Shown here: one piece after another, positions 11,480 through 22,700 of the stretch
Position numbering within the stretch: position 1 is the stretch's first letter
Layout of the letters: each line of letters begins with the position of its first letter
Source of the DNA: Ulva prolifera
Lineage: Eukaryota; Chlorophyta; Ulvophyceae; Ulvales; Ulvaceae
Reading direction: 5' to 3'
Length of the DNA: 64,000 nucleotides
NCBI GenBank assembly: GCA_023078555.1
Contig: CM041196.1
Location: 1,674,001-1,738,000 of the forward strand
The notes under the pieces: generated by a model
Told to the model about the DNA's origin: nothing
Databases searched by the model: none
The model's input: only the letters and a program-made list of their open reading frames with translations
Program-made: the position numbers and the translations under genes

Positions 11480-11913
11480 TTACACATACAGCTGCTGGGC
11501 CTCGCAGCCCAACGCCGAATCAGACGTGTGCCTCGGGTACAATCTCTCGTGCATGACGAAATGACAGCGTGTGATCCATGAAGCAGGATGATCCATATGG
11601 CCGCAGGCGTGGTGGGCGCAGAGACACTCCCGGATCACATGTTCCGGACCGGCCTGTTCGACGTTCCTGGAAGGTAGCTTTACACCTCCAGCAACAAGTG
11701 GCCCGGAACATGTACAACCTCTTGTTCCGGGACAACCCATCTACCAGGACATGTTCCGGGTCCAAGTCGTTCTTGTAGTGATAGTGATCGATGTTGCTCA
11801 TGTCCCACATTCACGCACATTGCAACGGTCGACACTGCATCAAACATAGCGTTGACATTCATTTGCAAGGTCAGTCTAGCTTGTTTGAGTAGGTCGACTA
11901 GAAGCTGGTGCAA
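11480..11913 (-). pseudogene. Possible upstream exons of element 1 transposase
   Basis: Segment 11913-11800 encodes a short helical stretch beginning MHQLLVDLLKQ. Segment 11810-11520 encodes a Cys-containing stretch (CCWRCKATFQ). Four GTTCCGG/CCGGAAC repeats lie between 11640 and 11760. They are in the right place to be first exons or leader of the transposase gene, but I have no family similarity for them. Confidence 0.25.
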
Positions 11914-12129
11914 TGCTGGGCAGTTGAATCACATGCACTGCAGTAGTAGTACTACTACTCGTGTGAGGTGCCGCAAGACAAGCTTCACAACCCGTTGCGG
12001 TGTGATGGCAGTTGATCTGCCTGGTCAGGTGCCCCTGCGTTTCGGCTGCCTGCCTCAGCCCAGCATGCGAGATGGGGGGCATGCACACAGCCACAGTAAT
12101 AGTACAGTAGAGTAATCCTAGATTTGCTG

Positions 12130-12240
12130 AGCCGAATCCTGAAGAGGACATTGACAACTCCGACCCAACTGGGACCACGTGCCGAAGGGTAAAACCACCT
12201 GGAAATGCCTCTAAGACCACCGTATGCAACTCACAGGGCG
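12130..12240 (-). mobile_element. 5'-truncated 3' end of the LINE family found at 19.8 kb
   Basis: The plus-strand sequence AGCCGAATCC at 12130, followed by GACATTGACAACTCCGA at 12147, matches the 3' end of the LINE at 19767-19800 (AGCCGTATCC, then the same GACATTGACAACTCCGA). The orientation is the same. Only about 100 bp of the family remains. No target-site duplication could be identified. Confidence 0.55.
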
Positions 12241-13019
12241 TCCTCCTGTTCTAGGCAAGGTGGTCGCGCACGGCTGTTTCGGTAGTGGCACGGGCCGTCT
12301 CACTCCTGCTGCCGTCTGGTACAGCCTTCATGTGCGACGGGCTGCGCGGCGACGCGCCCGCTGTGCTGCAGATGTGTGTGGTCATGGGGGGCTGTGGGTC
12401 TGAGCGATGGCCCTTCGCAGTCAGTCAGGTGGCCTGGCTGGGCACCAGCCTCGAGCCGCGCGATCGTGTTGGGTGGTGCTTTGTGGCCGCCCACGGGTGT
12501 GCATGGGTCAATGCACAGCACGCACATACATATTCACACGCACACAATCATACAAACACCTGGGGATCAGGGGCTCTTTGTGCGGGGTGTTACGGGGTAG
12601 CTATGCGTGGTGCCGCTGCTGAGCGGTCGCTTGTTCCGCGCAGGCATTAATATTCCTGGCCTCGGCCGGGGGGTGATGCGCTGCTGATTGTTCACGATCA
12701 TCTTGAGCGGCCCACTATTTCTGGTGCCACCCGCACCTCGACTGTTTCATAGTAACAGAGCCGCAGCGCAGCAGGCGTACGCACCTTGCTGCTTGCCCAC
12801 CTTCAGGCTGTCAGTATACCAGCTAGGCCGCGCCAGGGCCATGGCAGCCGCGCCACAAGCACCCCTGGCTGTACGTCGGCCACCCACCCTGCGTGCTTGA
12901 GTGTTTATCAGTGTGATTCGCTCCGGCATCTGCCTGTACATGTGCATGCAAAATGTGCTACTGTCGGCGTGTCCGGGTGCTGTGTCTGTGCAGCCTGCTT
13001 GATGTGGCTTGGGTGCGAT
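12241..13019. other. No supported gene
   Basis: GT/CA-rich and short repeated hexamers (CACACA, ACATAC) near 12,520-12,560. No open frame with family features is visible. Confidence 0.4.
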
Positions 13020-13103
13020 GTACTTGCAATTGGTTGGTGGAGCTTTTCTTAGGTGCTGGCTGTGTTCGGAGTGTCGCCTGCGTGGTCGTGTTCGTCCTTG
13101 TAA
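13020..13103 (+). mobile_element. 3' tail of the TTGTAA retrotransposon family
   Basis: The stretch ends in GTTCGTCCTTGTAA at 13103. This matches the 3' end of the retrotransposon at 62,792 (TTTGTCCTTGTAA) and several other truncated tails in the window. Its 5' border is not determined. It lies just before the 32-bp palindrome that received copy C. Confidence 0.4.
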
Positions 13104-13118
13104 CACAGCCGTATGTGT

Positions 13119-13150
13119 ATATACACATACACATATGTGTATGTGTATAT
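13119..13150. repeat. 32-bp perfect palindrome (copy C target)
   Basis: Two 16-nt halves centred between 13134 and 13135 are exact reverse complements. Part of it, ACATACACATATGTGTATG (13125-13143), is duplicated at 13648-13666 on the other side of retrotransposon copy C. Confidence 0.9.
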
Positions 13151-13647
13151 GTGGGGACATCATGTTTATGCCGCCGGGTGACCCTTTGTGCATAGGAGAT
13201 GTGTCGGTTGTGAACCCCTGTGCCGGTTCCTATTGCGGCCGTGCGGCCCGCGAGGACGGGGGTGCTGCGGAGACGCGGGACGTGCAGAAACGCACTGCTT
13301 ATCGTTTGTACGACCCTGATGCGTATGGTTTTGTGCCGTTGTCGCATGAGACGCATGGTCGATTGGGACGGCCTGCCATGAATCACTTGAATCGGCTGGC
13401 GGAGGTTGCGTCTCGGTGTGGCAAGGTGAACCGTGCTTTGTTTGTGACGAATGCTCTGCGCCGGTTGAGTGTGGCGTTGTGCAAGGGGAATGCTCTTGTG
13501 CTCCGTGCGGGGCTTCAATCTTTGGCTGGCATCACCGGCCGAGCTGTGGTACGTGCTCGTGCCCGGCCTAGTGCCATGACTGCGTGAGTGGATTTGCGTG
13601 TGTATTCCTGGCAACGGCTCGCTTCCCGGCCTCTGTCCTTTGTAACT
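13144..13647 (+). mobile_element. Copy C: 5'-truncated non-LTR retrotransposon, endonuclease end only
   Basis: This holds the last ~140 codons of the retrotransposon protein plus a short 3' UTR ending TTTGTAACT. The reading runs from about 13156 to 13587 and differs from copy A (57545-59362) at a single residue over the shared region, so both are recent. It covers the GDVSVVNP, KRTAYRLY and [11 protein letters not shown] motifs of the proposed restriction-like endonuclease. A 19-bp target duplication, ACATACACATATGTGTATG, flanks it (13125-13143 and 13648-13666). About ten extra bases sit between the left duplication and the first base that matches copy A. Truncated at the 5' end, it cannot make an active protein. 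Confidence 0.85.
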
Positions 13648-13803
13648 ACATACACATATGTGTATGATCGTAGGTCAGCATGTACATCGGTGCATTGTGC
13701 TGTGCACCGCCTACTGGCCGTGCATAGCTGCACTATGCGTGACAGCTACATCACAAGACACGCCCGACTCTTGAACAAATGGATGAGAACCGCCGCGGTC
13801 TGC

Positions 13804-14160
13804 TGTGAAGAGGTGTGAAAGCTGTTCGCGGTGGCTACAGGCTACGATGCACGCGGCGGGCGTGCGCCGCGAAGTATGGCGCGAGATGAAGCAAACGGTC
13901 GATGTATTGCAAGGTTACACGAGTGGCATCGTCTATAAATTTATTTGCTACTTCCATTTGCGCATAAGCTATGCTCCTGCAGCTTTGCGTAGACGCAAGG
14001 GGTTGCAACAGGGCTAGCTGAGGCAGTACCGGTGCCGCAAACGCGCGCGCAATCTAGTCGCAATCGCTCTCGTTTAGCTCCAGGTGATAGACGATCTAGC
14101 CAGCCGACTGCAGCTATCTCGGTGCGACATCCACACTTTCGCGTGCTCGACAGCGCCGGT
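13804..14160. repeat. Block shared with 52,738-53,060, upstream of genes A and D
   Basis: GTGAAGAGGTGTGA followed by GTGGCTACA at 13804-13845 recurs at 52,738-52,775. ATCTCGGTGCGAC recurs about 300 bp further on in both places (14115 and 53020). Each block lies 1-2 kb upstream of a two-module cysteine-rich gene in the same orientation. A short frame at 13805 and its partner both read KRCE-C--WLQAT, but the second is soon interrupted, so I do not call a gene. Confidence 0.5.
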
Positions 14161-14999
14161 GTTAAGCATTTCTGCCCGTCTGGCAGGTGTCGATTGTATC
14201 GCTTGCTTGTATCATTCGCTGTGTACACATGTGTGCCTATTCCTGTTCACTCCTATGTGAAATACAGTGATTGAACTCAACCGCGGTCGTTCTTTCACTG
14301 TTATTCAATGCGAGATGCCTGCCAGTGGAGTATTGCAGCAGCATGCTGGGACGCAGCGATAAACACGCACAAGGCCGAAGCCAGGTCCACTGGTTCGTTG
14401 AAGGAAGTGTCCATAAGAGGGAACATTTCTGAATGAACACAGCATTCGGGAGTCTGTGTTAAGGGGCAGCGACGGGTCAAACACGACCGTGCTTCAGAGC
14501 AAAGTTCTGACGAGATAGATTCACGCTCATCCACGCGCATCAGCAATCCAAGAGTAAGCATCCTGACTCATGGTACCTGCGCATGCATACACGCAGATTC
14601 GCACGTAGATGACTGTCTCTTCGCGGTCGAGGCCCCAGTGATGATCGCAAGTCCTTCCGAAACGTTGCGCTGACGAGCACCAAAAAGCTCGTGTGCCACA
14701 GCCAGTTCCAATTGCGAGCCCGCACGCGTTAATATGGCCACCTGCTTCGCCGTAGGTTCGCAAGTCTGAGTAGTTCCGATGCGGAAAGTGCGTTTACGTG
14801 CATGCCCCTAATCCGTAAATTTACGTGCATGCATGGTTGGATGACGGTTCCGGCTCCACAGCTGTGCACAGCCTTCGAGCCCCAACCGTCCAGCCGACTG
14901 CACGCGGCGCCGTCGCCGACAGCTTCAATCCATGCAGGCGTCGTCCATTAGCCACGACCACCATCACCCACGTTATCAGCGTGCGCCTCCACTTCCGCA

Positions 15000-16598
15000 A
15001 TGCACACAGTACCTGCCCGCACGACACATGGCCGGCGAACAAGCGCCAGAGCACGCAGCACGGCACAGCAGCTCCTCCGCGTCGCCGTGCTCCTCGCATG
15101 CGCCTCGCAACTGCTGCAGGTCCGCGCAGATGCTGACCTGGACGCCATCTGCGCGTCCTTCGCCACCAAAGCACTGCCGTCGCTCGCTGCCGATGACCCC
15201 ACCACCTTCTCGGCAGATGGCTGTGACGAGTCCGATCCGTTTGTCGTGTGTGACTTGCGCGGCGCCGCCGGCGTCTGCAGCAGCAACCCCCTCTGCCTGC
15301 CAGACCAGACCTCCATCCGCGGCTGCACCCCTGCCAACGAAGCTGCTGCCTGCTGCACAGAATTCATAGTCTCACCCTGTGCCGGCTGCGAGCCAGTCAC
15401 AGCCATCTGCAGCCAGTCATGCCCTGACGGAAACTCGGACACGTCAGCTCCGTCCCCTCTCTCAGGAGGCCCTCCCCCCAGCACCACCACCCTGGACGGT
15501 CCAACAACATCTATGCCCCCAAGCGGCTCCCCAAACGGAGGGACCCCCCTTTCCTGCGCCGCCGAAGCTGCAGACGCAATCGTGGCACTCGCGGCCAGTG
15601 ATCCCGAAACCTACTCTCCCACCTGTGCCGCTGCGCAAAGGCCCGCCATCTGTGATCTCCAAGGCAACGACGGCATCTGCCAGAACCTCCCGCAGTGTAC
15701 CTCCGAGAACACCATCATCTCGGAGAACTGCCCGGCCACAATCGACGATACTGCAGCTGTGCGTGTGTGCTGCTCAGAGGTATTTGCTTCCCCGTGCGCG
15801 GGCTGCGATGGCGTCTCTACGGGATGCCTCCAGACATGTGGCTTTCCTCCGTCCACGGTTCCAGCTGACTCGCCGGATACATTTGTGATGCCGGTGAGCG
15901 CACCTGCCAGCGTCGACACCCCGTCTGACACCCCCATCCCCGCAGCTTCCACTCCAGCGCCCCTGATCGTCACAGTGGCAGCACCGGCCCCGTCGCCGCT
16001 GCCGCTGGACGGCGACGGCGTCGAGCCGGCAGCAGACCCGCCAGCTGTGACTCTGATATCGGCAGATGCCCCAGAGGCAGAGCCGCCGACAAACGGCGAC
16101 AGCACGGTTCTCGACATCGACATTGAGCCTGCCTCCGACCCCATCGATGCCTCAGAAGAGGTCGATGCTAGCACGCCAGAGACATCTCCACCTGCAGGGC
16201 TGGGGGATGAAGATGTGTCCACAGGCACTCCGGCCCCCGCCGCCGCACAGCCACCACCTGCATCTGATGGCATTCCCTCTTCGGCTCCCTCCGCTGGTAC
16301 ACGAGAGTTTGACTCTGGAGCTCCTGCTGGTGCAGAGGAGCCCGCGTCGGACGACGCCGGCGTTGTCACCGGCGGCTTCGATGACCCTGATGAGGACGAC
16401 AACACCTTCGAAGATGACGCTGTGGATTCCGAGAGCGGCGCGGAGGACCCGCCTGGGACACCGGATGCTTCCCCGGCAACCATCCTTGACGCAGGGGTGC
16501 CGGGAGATACAAGTGGTGCCGAGGAAACGGCTGGGGTATCGGTAGGGGCTGCGTGTGCGCTGTTTGCCTCTGTGTTGGCAGCTCGTGTCTTGGGTTGA
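15000..16598 (+). CDS. Gene A: secreted/surface-anchored protein with two 12-Cys modules
   Basis: This is a single open frame of 532 codons. Residues 24-43 form a signal peptide-like hydrophobic stretch ending LLQVRADA. Module 1 (Cys 51-141) and module 2 (Cys 186-280) each hold twelve cysteines in one pattern: C, C, C, C, C, C, CC, C-x2-C, C-x3-C, with a conserved CDL.G..G.C core. Residues 281-510 are rich in Pro, Thr, Ser, Asp and Glu, like a glycosylated stalk. Residues 512-530 are hydrophobic with no charged tail, suggesting a GPI anchor or membrane end. I do not recognise the module, and function is unknown; a cell-surface or wall role is inferred from architecture. The start is chosen by alignment with gene D, whose N-terminal region shares ARSTAQQLLR. 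Nearest paralogue in the window: gene D. Confidence 0.8.
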   Translation: MHTVPARTTHGRRTSARARSTAQQLLRVAVLLACASQLLQVRADADLDAICASFATKALPSLAADDPTTFSADGCDESDPFVVCDLRGAAGVCSSNPLCLPDQTSIRGCTPANEAAACCTEFIVSPCAGCEPVTAICSQSCPDGNSDTSAPSPLSGGPPPSTTTLDGPTTSMPPSGSPNGGTPLSCAAEAADAIVALAASDPETYSPTCAAAQRPAICDLQGNDGICQNLPQCTSENTIISENCPATIDDTAAVRVCCSEVFASPCAGCDGVSTGCLQTCGFPPSTVPADSPDTFVMPVSAPASVDTPSDTPIPAASTPAPLIVTVAAPAPSPLPLDGDGVEPAADPPAVTLISADAPEAEPPTNGDSTVLDIDIEPASDPIDASEEVDASTPETSPPAGLGDEDVSTGTPAPAAAQPPPASDGIPSSAPSAGTREFDSGAPAGAEEPASDDAGVVTGGFDDPDEDDNTFEDDAVDSESGAEDPPGTPDASPATILDAGVPGDTSGAEETAGVSVGAACALFASVLAARVLG

Positions 16599-17847
16599 CC
16601 GCAGGGGATTGCACAGGAATGCTGCGCACATGTCAGCATGGGCAAGGCTTGTATAGCTGTATCTCTAGAGATACAGAGTGCACAGATGTGTAAGAAGCAA
16701 ATGCACATGCGGCACAAATGACTCTGGTTCAGATCAGATGCAGTACTAGTCCTTGTTTGAAAGCAAGTGCATAACTTTTTATGCGGCTCGTGATATCATG
16801 CAAGATGATGATGATCATGTAGGAGATGTTTAGGCTCATGCATGCGCACCGCCATCAGTACTACTAGTAGCGGCTTGCATGTGTACACATATAGGTGACG
16901 GGTGCCACGTGGTACCAGCAGTGCCGATGTCAGTGTCACTGTGCTGCAATGATCATGATGCATGGTGAAGCGATGAGATGTGCGGAGAACAAGTCATGCA
17001 TGGCTACAGAGCATATGCAACATATGATATGCTATATAGCACTCGTGGCTACTAGCCACCTAGTAGTCGCTGGGGTGGATACAGGTCAGCAGTGCTGACT
17101 CAGCACCTGTGCAACAGGCAGTGCATGCGCAGGCTGCTGCCAGAACACAGAACTGGAGGCGATTGACTCGCATCACTGATCTAATTCAGATTAAAGAACT
17201 CGAACGTTCATTTATGTCAGCAACGTCTTGCATGTAACATAAACAAGCCCTTGCTCTGTTCGCAGCACTGTTCTGCGTCGCACAGTGTGACAGCGTCCGC
17301 TGTCAGGCCTAGCTAGGCTGCCCTGTAATGGCCAGTCCAGAAACAATCAGTCAGTATAGAAAATCATTTTCTGCATGTGGCTGCACCTATTCTATAACAG
17401 CGTGTTATTCGCTGTATAATCCGGTAGACCAGCAGCACATACTCATCTGCACGAGCGGGCAGTCGCCTCGGATTTGTGCTTTCTAGGACTTGGAGCTCGT
17501 GCACTTCCACCGCCAGGAATCTCTGCTGCGTTTGTCTGTACCCATTCACTCTTCTGTACCAACCATCTCTCTGTCGATTTGATGGCTGCTGCACCGTGCA
17601 TCCCCCTCTGCAGTAGCGTTGGGCCAACGGGCCGGCGCCCAATCACGTAGGCTTACTCTGAGCTCAGAGTATTCAGATCTAATGTCGGGGTGGCAGCCAT
17701 GGAAATGAAGCAAAGCGATCCAACAATGCTCCGCAGACGCTAGAGTCACCATTAAAGGGGAGCATGAATTGAAATACATGCAGCAGCTCGTCCCCCACCC
17801 CCGCACAGATCTGGGGCTGGTGCTCGAGGCAGCGCCACCCGCGCCAC
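16599..17847. other. Intergenic, no gene; several perfect palindromes
   Basis: There is no supported coding region. Perfect palindromes occur at 16657-16676 (20 bp, centred CTAG), 17045-17059 (15 bp, central C) and 17654-17671 (18 bp). CATGTAACAT at about 17228 could serve as a TGTAA-type polyadenylation signal only if gene A had a very long 3' UTR. Confidence 0.5.
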
Positions 17848-17960
17848 CGTCTACACAGGTGGTCGCCCATACGGGTGTCATAATTATGCATTACCCGCCC
17901 ATATGCCCGCCAATACAAAAGGCGCTTAAATGCGCCCCCATTTTCCTCATAATTATGAGG
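17848..17960. repeat. Repeat end shared in inverse orientation with 38,949-38,972
   Basis: The 24 bp at 17848-17871 are the exact reverse complement of 38949-38972 (core GGTGGTCGCCCATA). Downstream there are repeated CATAATTATG and GCCCATA motifs and a 16-bp perfect palindrome CCTCATAATTATGAGG at 17945-17960. It looks like the end of a small DNA transposon or MITE family, but its borders are not visible. Confidence 0.5.
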
Positions 17961-19760
17961 CTGTCCGACGGCCCATAAATTACGAGCGACTTTTGGGTAA
18001 TTATTGCAAGTTTTATGAGCGCTTTTATGCGCGGCGTTCGCAAAGACGATGTCGAAATGTTTCGATATTATACATGGTTCGATTGTTACAATGGCCACGT
18101 GATGCGGATGGTTGGTGGTGGTGACAGGTGCCTCAACCCGGTGGCCAGCAGGGCATCCATGGCAGGCATCAGTCCGCCATGTTCACCAGCTTGTCCACTC
18201 GTGGCTAAGCTGATGATACATGGAAGCCAGCACCTCCCATGGGTGCCGCTGCTCACAGCACCGGGGGAATGCAACATCGACAGATGGCCTCTGCTTAGGT
18301 TGAGAACAGATGAGGTTGCAGTGAAAATATATGGGTTGCAGATATCCATGTTGCAGCCGCGGCGAATCTGATTGTGTTCAAGGCAAGCAGTCCTTGACAG
18401 GGAAGAGCTGTGACTTGTTCCTCCTGCACAAATGCTCGAAAGTCAACAAAGGGGCCATACCAGCATGGAGCTGGCATCAGCTCATATGGCATGAAGTGCA
18501 TAGATAATCCTCCATTCGATTTCTGGTACCCTCAAGCTTAAGCTGTCTTGATGTCTAATCCTGCATCACGATCGACTCTGTGTGCCTCTGTCTGATTTGC
18601 ATTGCACTGTATGAGATGCATGTTCATGCTCATGTTGCAGAGAGCTGCATACTGTTTGGAACAGCTCCATTCATGCATTCCTTACTTGACGGGCACGTTT
18701 GTTACGATCTCTGAAGAGAGTTGATCTCCTGCAGCAAGGTCCGAGTCAGCTGCTCGGCTACGTTGACTCAATCATGGGCATGATGCAACACAAACAGCGT
18801 GCTCAGAGAGATGCAGAATTACCAGAAACTAACCTTGCATTGATCAGTTCATGAGAAGCGTCGGCTGTGGGTCTGAGATCGTCGGCAACTGTGTTTGACC
18901 AGAATTGTTCATCACGCGATCGGCAGCCGCTACTGACATAGATGTCTGAAGCAGCACATCTCATTCAGACAAATACAAATATCTGCTCATCCAGCAGGCG
19001 AAACCAAGAAAGGGGATGCTTAGAACGTGAGAAGCTCAACAACAGCAGCGGGTGCCGAACGCCTGTGCGTTGCAACATACCGCACGGATCCGGGCACATC
19101 TGCAACGAAAGAACAACAGACCATCGTCATGGAAGTCGGAGTCGAGAGCTGCCTGTCATGGCAGTAATCGAGAGGCCGTGTGGCTGCTGCTAACAAACGC
19201 GCTCATCTGCGCGACTGACGATCACTGCGCTTACTTGCAGTCAGCATAGAACAAGAAGACATGCAGACATGGCAGGAGGAACAGCATTTCGATGAAGTTT
19301 GCCTGTTGATGGATGCGTTGCGGGAAAATCACCTATTGGGAGCCGGAACTGTAGCAATACTACGGCGAAAATAAAAGTCCAAAATAAGCTGCTCGTCAAC
19401 GAACATTTGCTAGCAATTGTGTGCAACTGATTCGCTGCAAGGAGTATGTACTCCTCAGACCAAAGTTGGTCGTCACATCGAAGCCATGACCACAGGCGCC
19501 ACGGTCCATGCATGTGCGTGTGGCGATCAGCGTGGTCGCGAAACGATGGTGCGACGAGCACTGCGACAGCGGGCATCATGAGCAGCACTGCGACAGCACA
19601 CATCATACGCAAGTCTTCAAAACCCGAGAAAGCGCTACTCTTCCGGCATGGCGTATCCATGTTGCACTTCGCAAATCTTCCGTTTCGTAGTTCCGCAGGT
19701 CGGCCGTGCTGCGGTGCTCGGCCGACTCGTGATCCGCCGATTGTATGTATGTATGCATGA
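17961..19760. other. Intergenic, no confident gene
   Basis: Minus-strand frames at 18501-18295 and 18349-18086 encode fragments such as CWYGPFVDFRAFVQEEQ that look protein-like and overlap as if separated by an intron. I cannot assign a family; they may be the remains of a transposon gene. The rest (18.5-19.7 kb) shows only short unsupported frames. Confidence 0.35.
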
Positions 19761-22700
19761 TTACATAGCCGTATCCATTTGGACATTGACAACTCCGAAA
19801 TCCGGGACCGAAAGAGGCATCCAAGCAACATGCTGCCGCAAACTCTGACTTGCGCCACAGAATGCAACAACACGAGCCAATTCACCGAGAGGGGACGGGC
19901 GATTTGCAACACCCGACACCCCAGCATCACCACCAACACCATCAACACCGACAATAAGCACAACCGCTACATCAGACCACGAAACACCAGAGGCACTGTC
20001 ATAAGGACCTGGCCGTGCGAGCAACTGCCGCACCAAAACCGCAACGGCGGAGACATGCCGATCACGATGTGCCACTGGGACAGGTGGCAGAACTGCCCCG
20101 ATGGGTGCACGTGCGATGTAGGATGTGAAGACATCAGCAGCACGTGAATATTCCAAATGCTTTTCACTACGGTGCCTACACAAGAAAGGAGACAGACCCG
20201 AACGAGCAGACATTAGCACACGCACAAGACCGGGCTCAACGGAGTCCATAAACGGGGCTAGTGACCCTAGTTCGTGTGTTATCACACCACGCAACCACTC
20301 TCCAGTGACCTTATTGTCGCGACCACGCTTCTCAAATCGTTGTTCAAGGTATGCCAACCACATGACAGCCACGACCTTCTCACGGGTAAGATTTGAGTAC
20401 GTGATTGTGAGAGGGCTTTGTTTGGACGGCTGATCATGCATGCCGAGACGTGTGGACACCCTGGGTGGCCCACGTCGGCGGCGATGCTCAGGCTCGGGTG
20501 GAGCCTGTAAGGCAAGTCTGATGTGTGCATATCGTTTCAGTTCTGCCGCAATGGCCGTGATGCGGGAATGAAAGTCCCCGCCCACCCCCGGCCCCCGTTG
20601 AGAGTGACCCCGAATCGCGGTGGATTCCACCGCAACCGGGAATCGCTCCGCCCCCATGTGTGTCAGCTTTGCGTACCAGCAAAGTTTAGCTGCCTTGATC
20701 ATTGAGCTCACAGGCAGGAGGCCCGTGTCGGAAAAAAGAATCTCCTCCCTGCAATCGAACTGGTGCAGACCAAACACCATGCGGATTGCCTTTTTACAGA
20801 TGGTATCAAGTTTGTCGAGTTCAGTTTTTGGGCCAATCCATACCTCAGCCCCATACAAAGCAGGAGTATATATGAACGCATAAACAAGGCGGAGCCGGGC
20901 GGTCACCGGGAGGTAGTGGCAACGCAGCACTGGCCGCCACGCGCCAAGTGCCTTGTTCATCTTTGCGCGTACATGATGCATATGTTCAGACCAAGAGCCA
21001 TTTGACTGGAAGAAAACACCCAAGTATTTGTAGGTGTGAACAGTCTCCAACTGCGACCCCCGCAGCTGGAAGACAACTGGTGCGCCGCCCTGCGGCTGAT
21101 TGAACACCATAGTTTTAGACTTCAACACATTTGGTAAGGAGCGCCATTGAAACAACCATTTATCGATTGTATCAATATGTCCCTGAAGCCCTGCCGGTGT
21201 CAAGGACATTGCATTGACATCATCTGCATAAGTGAGTCCGGAAATTTTATCGGTGTCTGGTGAGTCAAGGGGAATGCAGAGTTCTTTTGGACGGGTGTGC
21301 AGTGTTGCAAGCAGATCATCAATGAACACATCAAAGAGAATGGTTGACAGGGGGTCGCCTTGGCCGACCCCGAGGGTGATGGGGAAGTATGGTGATTCCT
21401 GGTCTTGGAAGCGCACCCTCGATTTCGTGTTTGAGAGCATGTGTGCGATGACCCGACCGAGGCGGCCTGTCACTCCTTTCTGGAGTAGTTTGTACAACAG
21501 ACCGTCGCGCCACACAGTATCATATGCTTTCCGGATGTCCAGGAAGAAAGCATAAAGTGGAGTGTCCGCCGCGGCGGCCGCCCGGACAATGCGTGCAAAG
21601 GTGTGGACATGGTCTACACAGCCGCGATCCTCGCGGAATGCGGCTTGGGACTCATGGAGGGTTATATTGTTTTGGAGGCGGGACCTGAGTAGTGTGCTGA
21701 AAAGCTTCCGGAATATTGAAAGCAGTGTGATACCCCGGTAGTTGGAGGGGTCTGTTGCATCCCCGGCTTTGTGGAGGCTTACAATTGTTCCGAGTGACCA
21801 CGCATTGGGAATGGTTTCGTGCGTCCAGCAGAAATTGAGGAGCTGCAGGACGACGGTTTGCAATTGCGGCCCCCCGGCCTTCAGTAGTTCGCAGATGATA
21901 TCATCGTGGTCTGCGGCTTTCCAGTTGTGCATTGTAGCAAGTGCTTGTTGAAGTTCGTGAAGTGTGAAGGCATCATCCATCTCTTGGTTGTGTTGAGGCT
22001 CATTTTGGCGCCATGCGTGCAATGTGTCTCTGACATGTGCATCAGTTTGCTCGCAGAATGTGGCATGTGGGACCGGGTTCATTTCAGATTGGTAGTGATT
22101 CGAGAAAACCTGCATCACTGTGTCTATATTATCAGTGGGGACTCCCCCAGACATAACAGAAGGCACGGGGTGCTCGGCCGTCGAGCCACCCCTGGTTAGC
22201 AGTTTCAACAAACGTTTCGCAGACACCCATGAAACTTTAGACTCAAGTCCTGGCGTGCACGTTTTAGAGACATGGTTGGCTTGCTGTTTGGTGTATGCAC
22301 GTTTAAGATCGCGTTTCAGCTGGTTCTTTGCACCTCGGCGTTGCTGGAATGCTAGCTTGTCAGTGTCGCTGCCGGTCCGGCAATGTGTCTCATGAAGGGT
22401 CCAGCATTCGCGTCTGAGGTCTGCATATTCTTTGTTCCACCATTGCACGCGATGGGTCCGTACCTGGTGTTTCCCAAAGCATTTCTCTCCTGCGGTACGT
22501 AGGATGTTTGCCAGGGCAGATGTGAAAGTGTTGGCAGCTTCAGCATGCGGCATGCTACATGAGTCCATGTCGTGCAGCAACTGCGCAAGGGGCGCTTGCA
22601 GGGCTGTCTCAAATTTTGCGACTGTCTCCTCGTTGTGCATTGCTTTCCTATTCCACCGTTTTTTGTGTGATCGGGCGCATTTGCGCTTGCTTCTGTGTGT

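Noticed and set aside
15611..16717. Minus-strand Ala/Ser/Gly-rich frame of 368 codons opposite gene A
   Set aside because: It is a shadow of gene A in GC-rich DNA; gene A has a signal peptide and conserved cysteine modules.
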